IMG/VR virus record: IMGVR_UViG_3300010412_000056
Location: 1 to 47,941 of that record
Reading direction: 5' to 3' (one strand)
Source of the DNA: a virus
Length of the DNA stretch: 47,941 nt
Shown here: piece by piece, positions 14,515-22,670 of the stretch
Layout: each line of letters opens with the position of its first letter
Numbering within the stretch: position 1 is the first letter of the stretch
Position numbers and translations under genes: made by a program
Notes under the pieces: model-generated
What the model was told of the DNA's origin: nothing
Databases searched by the model: none
What the model saw: the letters and a program-made list of their open reading frames with translations, nothing else

Positions 14515-15333
14515 ATGGCAAATAAGACACCAGATCATCCACAAGAAGCAGGTCCTTACTCTCCCACCAAATGGGATACACGAGAGGATGCCTACAAACA
14601 TGCTGGTGAATATCCAAACCAGAACTACACTCGAACGCAGTCTGGTCATACCATCATGTATGACGACACCAAAGATAAGGAACACTTGACTCTACAACAT
14701 CGCTCTGGTGCGCGTATTCAAATGGGTCCAACGGGTGATATTCAGCTTATCGCTCACAATGGTCAATACAGTATTGTGTTTGGTGAGAACCGCATGGAAG
14801 TCACTGGCACACATGATGTGACGATCAAGGGTGGTGGAACACTCAAGGTCGATGGAGACTATGATGTAACCGTTGGTGGTGATGTGAATATGGCAGCGGA
14901 TGGTGACTTCAACTGGAAAGGTAAGTCATTCAACATGCTTGGTGGTGGCAACTTCGATATGGAAGTAAAGAACATGACGATCAAAACAGAAGGCTCATCC
15001 ACACTACACTCAGCCGGAGCAGTTTCTATTACAGGAGGCACGCTTGCTGCTGTTTCATCACAAGAGGGTGCTGTTGTATTAGCTGCTTCATCGAGTGTTG
15101 GTGTTTATGCCAAGGGTGGTGATGTGGCAATTCAAGCCCAAGGTGGCAGCGTTCACATAAAAACACCGCAAGAAATCAACATGGACGGTGCTCAAAACGT
15201 CTGGATCAACTCAGGTAAATCACGAAACGCAACTGAGATTGTTTCATGGCAGGCACCAAAACATCCGACAGAACAAGTTAGAAGGGGATCACCCGGTAAA
15301 CCATCAATGCCGAGACACGGCACTTATGTATAG
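14515..15333 (+). CDS. Spike/needle protein, T4 gp5 C-terminal beta-helix as a separate gene
   Basis: The 272-residue product has an N-terminal linker with GHTIMYDDTKDKEHLTLQHRSG, matching the start of the gp5C/VgrG needle. It is followed by a run of short repeats with Gly-Asp turns (TIKGGGTLKVDGDYDVTVGG, then DVNMAADGDFNWKGKSF and later copies). These form the triple-stranded beta-helix. The end (INMDGAQNVWINSG) resembles the tip-binding end that carries PAAR in related spikes. A PAAR-like protein is encoded at 31027. The gene follows the OB-fold gene after three bases. It is about twice as long as the T4 gp5 needle, suggesting a longer spike. AAGACATGG precedes it; the ribosome site is weak. 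Confidence 0.85.
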   Translation: MANKTPDHPQEAGPYSPTKWDTREDAYKHAGEYPNQNYTRTQSGHTIMYDDTKDKEHLTLQHRSGARIQMGPTGDIQLIAHNGQYSIVFGENRMEVTGTHDVTIKGGGTLKVDGDYDVTVGGDVNMAADGDFNWKGKSFNMLGGGNFDMEVKNMTIKTEGSSTLHSAGAVSITGGTLAAVSSQEGAVVLAASSSVGVYAKGGDVAIQAQGGSVHIKTPQEINMDGAQNVWINSGKSRNATEIVSWQAPKHPTEQVRRGSPGKPSMPRHGTYV

Positions 15334-15341
15334 CATAAATA
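15334..15341 (+). promoter_or_regulatory. Late-promoter-like motif CATAAATA before gp25
   Basis: CATAAATAG differs from the T4 late consensus at one base. It is very close to the gp25 ATG (15349), leaving almost no leader, so it could serve gp6 and later genes or produce a nearly leaderless mRNA. Confidence 0.35.
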
Positions 15342-15348
15342 GGTAACC

Positions 15349-15765
15349 ATGGCAAGAAACATCACACGTATCAAAGACTTTTGCGATCTGGACCTTGATT
15401 TTATCGCGCATCCTACAACAAAGGATGTGGTGAAAAAGAAAGGTGTGGAAGCAATACGCAGATCAGTCAGAAATCTTGTTCTGACCAACTTTTATGAGCG
15501 CAAGTTTCGCCATTACATAGGCTCAAATGCGCAGAAAATACTGTTCGACAACATCAATCCACTGACGGCAACGTTTCTGAAAAATGCCATCATCGAAACC
15601 ATTGTGAACTTTGAACCAAGAGTTCAATTAGTGGATGAAGGAAACGACGGAGTGCTGGTTCAAATAGCACCCGACAGCAATGGCTATAATGTACGCATTT
15701 CATTTATCGTGATAAATACAGGAGCACCCGCAGTTATAACCCTATTTCTCGAAAGAATCCGCTAA
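15349..15765 (+). CDS. 25: Baseplate wedge protein, T4 gp25-like
   Basis: The 138-residue product (T4: 132) has the lysozyme-like fold signature of gp25. It starts with ITRIKDFCDLDLDF, then VVKKKGVEAIRRSVRNLVLTNFYERKFR, with a conserved basic VRNLVLTNFYERKF helix. NPLTATFLKNAIIETIVNFEPRVQL and a C-terminal VLVQIAPD...ISFIVINTGA strand pair complete it. The name comes from fold similarity to lysozyme; in T4 it is a sheath initiator in the inner baseplate. The start has a weak AGG. The stop overlaps the gp6 ATG by one base, suggesting translational coupling. Confidence 0.93.
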   Translation: MARNITRIKDFCDLDLDFIAHPTTKDVVKKKGVEAIRRSVRNLVLTNFYERKFRHYIGSNAQKILFDNINPLTATFLKNAIIETIVNFEPRVQLVDEGNDGVLVQIAPDSNGYNVRISFIVINTGAPAVITLFLERIR

Positions 15766-17915
15766 TGGCAACCGAAAAAGCAGCACTGAGAATAACAGAA
15801 CTTGACTTTGATACGATTCGAGAGAATCTGAAAGCATATCTGCGAAGCCAAAACGAGTTTCAGGATTATGATTTTGAAGGCTCCGGCTTATCTGTTCTGT
15901 TAGATATTCTGGCATACAATACTCACTATATGGGCTTCTATTTGAACATGGTGGGAAACGAAATGTTTCTCGATACTGCCCAAGTTCGCACATCAATTCT
16001 ATCTCTTGCCAAAGCCATCGGGTATGTTCCAGAAAGTCGTAAGGGCGCTCTTTCTCGCTTGAATATCACTGCCACTCCCTCCAACACAGAAGATCAAGAT
16101 ACAACAATCATCACACTAGAAAAGTACACAAGACTTTTGGGGTCAGATGTCGATGGAGTCAACTATCCGTTCGTCACTCTTTACTCAAACACCGCTTCCA
16201 AAAATACGGGGTCATTTGCCTTCTCTAATATCTACGTCAAGCAGGGAGAGGTCTCTACACAACAGTTTCAGATGCTTCCAACGAACACAACGCGCCGTTT
16301 TGAACTACCCAGCGCGAACGTTGATATGGATTCGTTGGTAGTTACTGTTCAAGCATCTTCATCAAACACAGACACACACCAGTATACACTTGCTGACGAC
16401 ATTACAGAGTTGACCGCAAACTCGATGGTCTATTTCATGGAGGAGAACGAGAACCTCAATTACACGATCTATTTCGGTGACAACTACATTGGTAAGAAGC
16501 CACAAGACGGTAGTATTATCATCTGTACATATCTTGATACTGTTGGAACACCAGCAAACAACATTTCCAAATTCACGTTCATCGAACCAGTCGGAGACAA
16601 GTATTCTGATAACGTGATCGTAACCGCTGCCGCATCATCCTATGGTGGTGTGGATAAGGAAACAATCGAGCAGGTTCGTTTCCGTGCTCCGTATTTCTAT
16701 ACATCGCAGAATCGAGCGGTTACAGTGAACGACTATGAAACACTCATGACCAAAGAGTACAACTTCATCGATGCCATCTCTGTCTGGGGTGGTGAAGACA
16801 ACGATCCGGTTGTGTATGGTAAGGTTTATGCTTCTATCAAGACAACGGGTAACTACCATCTCACAAACCTTGAAAAGGAACGCATCAAGGATGAATTGAT
16901 TCGCACTCGTAACGTGCTGACCGTCACACCTGAGATTGTCGATCCAGACTATACCTACATTCTTGTTCGTGCCACAGTGAACTATGATGCGGCACTTACA
17001 GGACGAAGCACCGGTCAACTTGAAGAATTGGTACGCGCTGCTATTCAAGACTACAATGATACGGAACTGAACAAGTTCAATGCCACCTTTCGCAAGAGCA
17101 AGCTTCAACACTACATCGACAATTGCGAGAAGTCGATCACTGGTTCGGACATTCGTATCTTCGCTCAGAGACGTTTCCTTATCGATACCAACAAAACAAA
17201 GAGCTATGAGATCAACTTCTATAGTCCAATTTCACGAGACACACTCACTGAACGATTGGTAACCTTTCCTGAACTTTCGGTACAGGATGCCAACAGAATC
17301 GCAAGGCGCACATACATCGATGAGTCGGCAGTCATATCAACCGGTATCGAATCTATAACTGTTACGAATAGTGGCATTGGATACTTGAGCACACCTACTG
17401 TAACAATCATTGGTGATGGATCGGGCGCAACTGCCACAGCAAAGATTCTTTCCGGAAAGGTGGTTGGTATCACAGTAACAAATGCTGGTCAAAACTACAC
17501 CTCTGCCGTCGTTTCCATAACCGGTGGAGAGGGCTCTGGCGCATATGGTGTTGCCACTCTACAAGCTTCAAAAGGTTTGCTAAGAACCATCTATTACAAG
17601 TCAAATGGTGAAAAGTCGGTTATCAATCCAACAGCGGGAACGATTGATTTTGAGACGGGAAGAATCACGATTGACGCACTTAGAGCATTTGATATTTACG
17701 AAAATGACCTGTACGACGACGGCTATTTGACTCTCTCAGTACCTATGAGAAACGATTCCATTTCCGTCGTTCGAGAAAGAATCCTGACTATCGATGATAA
17801 CGATCCAAAGGCAGTAACGGTGGAAATGGTCGCTAAACTCTCAGGTTCCTTTCTTTGTAAGAAACGACCATCAGACTTTTGTGGCATTTTTGGAAGCCTA
17901 TTACGAGTACCTTGA
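15765..17915 (+). CDS. 6: Baseplate wedge protein, T4 gp6-like, with an inserted GxGY repeat and an odd C-terminus
   Basis: The 716-residue product (T4: 660) begins LRITELDFDTIRENLKAYLRSQNEFQDYDFEGSGLSVLLDILAYNTHY, the typical gp6/J-like start. The core includes GDNYIGKKPQDGSIIICTYL, an RFRAPYFYTSQNRAVTVNDYE segment (the loop of the gp6/J family) and a domain from about residue 270 with TTGNYHL. Residues about 525-605 are a GxGY repeat pair (TVTNSGIGYLSTPTVTI). The last 28 residues after about AVTVEMVA read SGSFLCKKRPSDF and on. Those codons overlap another frame that encodes the conserved start of the next protein, so the true end is doubtful. gp6 dimers form the inner baseplate ring. Confidence 0.85.
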   Translation: MATEKAALRITELDFDTIRENLKAYLRSQNEFQDYDFEGSGLSVLLDILAYNTHYMGFYLNMVGNEMFLDTAQVRTSILSLAKAIGYVPESRKGALSRLNITATPSNTEDQDTTIITLEKYTRLLGSDVDGVNYPFVTLYSNTASKNTGSFAFSNIYVKQGEVSTQQFQMLPTNTTRRFELPSANVDMDSLVVTVQASSSNTDTHQYTLADDITELTANSMVYFMEENENLNYTIYFGDNYIGKKPQDGSIIICTYLDTVGTPANNISKFTFIEPVGDKYSDNVIVTAAASSYGGVDKETIEQVRFRAPYFYTSQNRAVTVNDYETLMTKEYNFIDAISVWGGEDNDPVVYGKVYASIKTTGNYHLTNLEKERIKDELIRTRNVLTVTPEIVDPDYTYILVRATVNYDAALTGRSTGQLEELVRAAIQDYNDTELNKFNATFRKSKLQHYIDNCEKSITGSDIRIFAQRRFLIDTNKTKSYEINFYSPISRDTLTERLVTFPELSVQDANRIARRTYIDESAVISTGIESITVTNSGIGYLSTPTVTIIGDGSGATATAKILSGKVVGITVTNAGQNYTSAVVSITGGEGSGAYGVATLQASKGLLRTIYYKSNGEKSVINPTAGTIDFETGRITIDALRAFDIYENDLYDDGYLTLSVPMRNDSISVVRERILTIDDNDPKAVTVEMVAKLSGSFLCKKRPSDFCGIFGSLLRVP

Positions 17916-20900
17916 GCAGGATACAAAAGTAGTAAACCGCATCAAGAATACCGACACTTATTACGATATTGATCGAACCCTCGATGAGTTTGCCGAGTAT
18001 CTTTACGACACATTTCTAAAACTTGTTTCTCGAAACGTTCTGGCAGACAAAGCACTGCTTCTCAAGAACATCAAGGATTTTTACCGAGCACGCGGCACTG
18101 AGAAGTCGGTGAAATTTCTCATGCGTATTTTGTTCGATGAGGAAATAGATTTCTACTATCCAAAAAAGGACATTCTCAAAGCATCAGATGGCAAATGGTA
18201 TATAGAAAAGTCGCTTCGCGTTACAGATACAAAGATAGATGATGAAGAAGCCCTTTCCATTGCCGATCTAGAAAAATACATCAGCACCAGAATAACCGGT
18301 TTGAAAACGGAATCCCAAGCGACAATCGAGCGCGTCGATAGGTATTACGAAACTGGTGTTCAGATTGACGAGTTGATTCTTTCCAATATCGACGGAGAGT
18401 TCGAGGGCGGTGAGCAGATCATTGCTCAGTTTAGCGATACAGAAGCCACAAGAAATATTAGCTCCAACATCATTTCTGGTATTGTTTCCTCATTGACGAT
18501 CACTAACAGTGGTTCTCTTTACGAGGTTGGTGATCCGGTCATCATTCTGAGCAGTACAGGTTCAGGCGCATGTGCTACTATCGGAACAGTTACAAGTGGT
18601 AACATTGCCTCGTTGGTTGTTGAAGACGGCGGCGCGGGTTATCTGACAAACGACTGGATTCTTGTAACTGGTGGCGGTGGTACAGGTGGTAACGGTAACG
18701 TTTCAACAGTTCTATCTGATGGTTCGGTTCATCCAAACACCTATAACATCTCGAACAGCACAATCTCAGTCGAGCAAAACACGCCACTCAACAACACTCA
18801 ATACAGCAACCTAAAAGCATCTGACGTAAACTCAGCACTTGAAGACGCACTTTATTTCTGGCAATATGCCAATACCGGACCAGTTCAAACCGTGGCAATC
18901 ATCGATGCCGGTTACGGATATACATCTGCTCCAACCCTTTCTATTTCTGCCAACAGTCGCATTCAGGCACTTGGTATTATTGGCAAGTTGGAAATCGTTG
19001 ACGGTGGTTCGAACTATGCCATTGGAGACATGATTTATTTCGAGAACGTGCCGGGTGGTTATGGTTGTGGAGCGTTGGCTAATGTTTGGAACGTCAATGC
19101 CGCAGCATCAGATGCCATTTCAGAAGTCCGCTTGATCGAAATGCCCGGACACATCATTGGTGGTTCTGGCTATGACATGAGCTATTTGCCCACATGTAAT
19201 ATAGACTCGGGTACGGGATCAGGTGCCAATGTTGTCGTCACGGCATTGCTTGGTACTGGTGTGGAACTACGTGCCGCTAATACGACTCTGGGTGCTATTC
19301 AACGAGTCATTCTGTGGAGTGGTGGTTCGGGTTACTTGGAAGAACCAACCATCGATATGACCGGTTATGGTGATGGAACAGCTACCATTTCAGCGACGTA
19401 CATCACTGGTATTTACCAGTATCCGGGCAGATACCTGAATGACGACGGGCATGTAAGCAGTTATAACTTCCTACAGGATCGTGATTACTATCAGAACTTC
19501 TCGTATGTGATCAAAACCAAGCAGTCAATCGACAAGTTCAGATCATATGTAAGAACACTGGTTCACCCATCAGGCACAAAGATGTTTGGTGAGGTTCAGA
19601 ATGATGACGCTGTATGCTCATCCACAATCGAAATGCCGGAACGCGAGAACTTGATCGATAAGTGGTGGGCAAACGGAACCAACTCACTCAACACATTCAA
19701 TCTGTCTTGGAGTAGTGGCTATAGTGGTTCGGACCCGTGGACTTCTTTATATTCCATGACTAACATGTTGAGCAATGATACTGTATCGTTTGCTCATACC
19801 GATGCGACGGCGGGTAATCGAGAATGGTTGAAGTTTGAGTGGGGACAAGAATATCTTATTGATGAGATACAGATACGAAATAGAGCATCACCGGGAGCAG
19901 TCGCAGAAAGATTTGGCAACTCTAATGTCAATGTGTTGGACGCAAACAGCAATGTCATTTACACTTATTGGATCGATCCGGCTCTTTGCTTTGCCCCAAA
20001 TACTGTTGTGGGTTCGTTACATACCATTCACCTTCCATATCCAATGATGGCAAATGGTGTCAATATTGTAGGAAACGTATGTGCCACCTCTACATCAGAA
20101 TATTTGAACCTTGGAACAATCGATGTGTATGGCTGGGATGAACCCATAGATGAAGTGTTCGCTCCTGTCGCATCGGGTACATCAAACACAACGCAGTCGC
20201 TTATCGTCAACACCACACTGACATGGGCAAACTCAAACGGCGCATTCTTCAATCCAACGATCTATCTGCCAAACAGTTATTTGGCGAAGGGTGATAAGGT
20301 CACAGTCGAGTTCCTTGCTGGTAATGTCTACAACGTGATGGCAAACGTTTCGACCTACACACCAGATGGCATCTATACCGTTGCCAACTCTATCAATGCC
20401 AATCTCATCGAGGTTCATTCCGGTAAGTGGCTACAGGGATCGATAAATGTTAATGTCCAAACTCCTGAAACATCAGGTCTTCAGGGTCTTTATATGAGAT
20501 CAGATGGTTTGAAAATGTATGCTCATGGTACATCAACAGACAGAGTGTACGAGTTTAGTTTATCAAAACCGTGGGATGTTACGTCTGGTGTTTATAGTCA
20601 AGTAAGTCCTGACCTAACTTTAGGTGTCGAAGGAACAGGAACAGCCATACGTTTTGGTGCGAATGGGACTATACTTTATTACGGGGGAACCCAAACCGAT
20701 ACCATTTATTCATTCGAATTATCTGAAGCTTGGAATGTCAATACAGCGTCATATTTGGCAAGATCACCAAACTTTAACTCAGAGCATAGTGAAAGTAACT
20801 TAACTGGATTTGAAATAAGCGCAAATGGGGATTACCTATATGCTGTTGGGTCTGGAACAGACATCATATATCAATACTCCCTTTCTGAATCTTGGAATAT

Positions 20901-21306
20901 TAACACTGCTACCTATTATGCTGAACAACATGTTGGAAATGAGGACAGCTATCCGACAGCGATGTGGATCAATTCTTCTGGTAACACAATGTTCATTTAT
21001 GGGACAACGAACGACAGAATCATCAAATATTCATTCTCAGAAGCATGGAATGTCAACACGGCATCGGTTATGGCTAATCAAAACTCAGCAAGCTTGGTGG
21101 GGACATATGGTGTGAGTGGCAATGAGATAGATTTCAAATCTGATGGAACGTTAGTTTATATAACTGATAGCGCAAGACGCATAGTCGGACAAATATCTAT
21201 GACCGAGGCATGGAACGCAAATACCATGGTTGTTCATACCTCATCGACCGAAAACGTTCGTGTCGGAAAGATCATAAATACAGGGATCAATAGATACTTC
21301 TATTAA
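17818..21306 (+). CDS. gp7-like baseplate wedge protein with GxGY repeats and C-terminal beta-propeller; start codon uncertain
   Basis: The frame is open from 17818 (stop at 17815-17817). The only standard start near the beginning is GTG at 17881, giving 1141 residues. The 63 upstream bases encode SLNSQVPFFVRNDHQTF, which looks like a conserved N-terminus of this family, but have no ATG, GTG or TTG. Residues 1-150 (from GTG) form a helical tail domain (AFLEAYYEYLEQ..., AYLYDTFLKLVSRNVLADKALLLKNIKDF). Residues 190-520 hold GxGY repeats. FLQDRDYYQNFSYVIKTKQS to GTKMFGE at about 527-565 is a conserved phage motif. Residues 630-720 look discoidin-like. Residues 860-1120 hold five blades with the pattern S-E-A-W-N-V-N-T-A. 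It is likely a large outer wedge protein with a host-binding propeller. Confidence 0.65.
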   Translation, partial: RWKWSLNSQVPFFVRNDHQTFVAFLEAYYEYLEQDTKVVNRIKNTDTYYDIDRTLDEFAEYLYDTFLKLVSRNVLADKALLLKNIKDFYRARGTEKSVKFLMRILFDEEIDFYYPKKDILKASDGKWYIEKSLRVTDTKIDDEEALSIADLEKYISTRITGLKTESQATIERVDRYYETGVQIDELILSNIDGEFEGGEQIIAQFSDTEATRNISSNIISGIVSSLTITNSGSLYEVGDPVIILSSTGSGACATIGTVTSGNIASLVVEDGGAGYLTNDWILVTGGGGTGGNGNVSTVLSDGSVHPNTYNISNSTISVEQNTPLNNTQYSNLKASDVNSALEDALYFWQYANTGPVQTVAIIDAGYGYTSAPTLSISANSRIQALGIIGKLEIVDGGSNYAIGDMIYFENVPGGYGCGALANVWNVNAAASDAISEVRLIEMPGHIIGGSGYDMSYLPTCNIDSGTGSGANVVVTALLGTGVELRAANTTLGAIQRVILWSGGSGYLEEPTIDMTGYGDGTATISATYITGIYQYPGRYLNDDGHVSSYNFLQDRDYYQNFSYVIKTKQSIDKFRSYVRTLVHPSGTKMFGEVQNDDAVCSSTIEMPERENLIDKWWANGTNSLNTFNLSWSSGYSGSDPWTSLYSMTNMLSNDTVSFAHTDATAGNREWLKFEWGQEYLIDEIQIRNRASPGAVAERFGNSNVNVLDANSNVIYTYWIDPALCFAPNTVVGSLHTIHLPYPMMANGVNIVGNVCATSTSEYLNLGTIDVYGWDEPIDEVFAPVASGTSNTTQSLIVNTTLTWANSNGAFFNPTIYLPNSYLAKGDKVTVEFLAGNVYNVMANVSTYTPDGIYTVANSINANLIEVHSGKWLQGSINVNVQTPETSGLQGLYMRSDGLKMYAHGTSTDRVYEFSLSKPWDVTSGVYSQVSPDLTLGVEGTGTAIRFGANGTILYYGGTQTDTIYSFELSEAWNVNTASYLARSPNFNSEHSESNLTGFEISANGDYLYAVGSGTDIIYQYSLSESWNINTATYYAEQHVGNEDSYPTAMWINSSGNTMFIYGTTNDRIIKYSFSEAWNVNTASVMANQNSASLVGTYGVSGNEIDFKSDGTLVYITDSARRIVGQISMTEAWNANTMVVHTSSTENVRVGKIINTGINRYFY

Positions 21307-21317
21307 GTAGGAAAAAC

Positions 21318-22655
21318 ATGACCACAAGCTGTACTTTCAGAAATTTGAGTGTCAATAACGCGGAACAGTTTTTGGAATCCGTTTCCGAACCCGCGCCTAA
21401 TACCAAAATCTATTTTACGTTTGGTAAGATAGATGATTGGGCAAACGTCAGTTCGCCCGATGAGGCTAACTCAAGCATCGCAGCAACGTATGAGCACTGG
21501 TCAAATATGATTGGTGGTAAACGTATTGTGGGCGGTGACTTTCACCATGTTGTTCGTAGGTTCGATTGGGTTGCGAATACTCGTTACGTTGCCTATGATC
21601 ATATGAATCCTAATCTTCATGACGGAAACACCAATTTTTATGTGGTTACCAGCGAATACAACGTCTATAAATGCCTATCAAACAACATGAACTCGATCTC
21701 CACTATCGAACCCACTGCTATCAATCCATATTCCACTACCACGACATCTGATGGCTACATTTGGAAATACATGTACACCATCTCTGATTCCGAGCAGCTT
21801 CGCTTTACCACAGATGGATATATTCCGGTAAAGATTCTATCTCAGGATGACGCTTCGACACAGTGGGAAGTACAGCAAAACGCAGACGAGGGTGGTATTC
21901 TAGCAATCGAGGTCACAGATGGTGGCGTTGGGTACACTAATGCCTCGAACATCGTTATCACTTCTGTTGGTGATGGCACAGGATTAGCCGCTATGGCAAC
22001 GATTAACAACATCTCAAACACGGTAAATGCCGTGATTGTTACCGATTCGGGCGATGATTACACATTTGCCTATATCACAATAACAGATGGATCGCCAGAG
22101 GGTGGAGCTAATGCCAAAGCACGGGCGATCATCAGCCCTCCCGGTGGACATGGATCGAACCCATTATATGAACTTGGTGGTAAGGATATTATGATCAACG
22201 CTCGCCTGAAATACGACGAAGAGGGTGTATTACCAGTCACAAATGAATATCGGCAAGTAGGTCTTTTGAAGGACCCAGTGGATAGATCGACAGGAAATGT
22301 TGCTTCGCTGGCAGCATTTGTTCAAGCTACGAAAATCACCGTGGTTGGTTCTGGTGACTATGAGGAAGATGAGTATGTTTATCAGGGAGCCAACCTTTTG
22401 ACTGCCAGCTTCTCAGGCAAGGTAGTTTCTTGGAACTCTGTAACTGGTGAGGTTTTGATTATAAATACAAAAGGAACCCCATCTGCCGCACAAAGTCTTG
22501 TTGGTTCGGAAAGTTTCACCGCAAAAACCGTTTCGAGCATCACAGAAGGAGAAATGAATAAGTATTCCGGACATCTCCTTTACATGAATAACTTTGAGGC
22601 AATACAACGCGACCCGGAACAAATCGAAGACTACAAGATAGTGATAAAATTCTAA
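21318..22655 (+). CDS. 8: Baseplate wedge protein, T4 gp8-like
   Basis: The 445-residue product (T4: 334) has the gp8 signature. SVSEPAPNTKIYFTFGKIDDWAN is followed by ATYEHWSNMIGGKRI, then HHVVRRFDWVANTRYVAYDHMN, FYVVTSEYNVYKCLSNN and TSDGYIWKYMYTISDSEQLRF. The extra length is a GxGY repeat region around residues 195-265 (AIEVTDGGVGYTNAS, VNAVIVTDSGDDYTFAYI). The C-terminus (SFTAKTVSSITEGEMN, YMNNFEAIQRDPEQIEDYKI) is as in T4-like phages. gp8 dimers link gp6, gp7 and gp10 in the wedge. GTAGGAAAAAC lies just upstream of the ATG. Confidence 0.93.
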   Translation: MTTSCTFRNLSVNNAEQFLESVSEPAPNTKIYFTFGKIDDWANVSSPDEANSSIAATYEHWSNMIGGKRIVGGDFHHVVRRFDWVANTRYVAYDHMNPNLHDGNTNFYVVTSEYNVYKCLSNNMNSISTIEPTAINPYSTTTTSDGYIWKYMYTISDSEQLRFTTDGYIPVKILSQDDASTQWEVQQNADEGGILAIEVTDGGVGYTNASNIVITSVGDGTGLAAMATINNISNTVNAVIVTDSGDDYTFAYITITDGSPEGGANAKARAIISPPGGHGSNPLYELGGKDIMINARLKYDEEGVLPVTNEYRQVGLLKDPVDRSTGNVASLAAFVQATKITVVGSGDYEEDEYVYQGANLLTASFSGKVVSWNSVTGEVLIINTKGTPSAAQSLVGSESFTAKTVSSITEGEMNKYSGHLLYMNNFEAIQRDPEQIEDYKIVIKF

Positions 22656-22670
22656 GAGGAAAAATAGCAA

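Noticed and set aside
17723-17926. Minus-strand ORF opposite the gp6/gp7 junction
   Set aside because: It is a shadow of the two overlapping sense frames, with no ribosome site and no conserved look.
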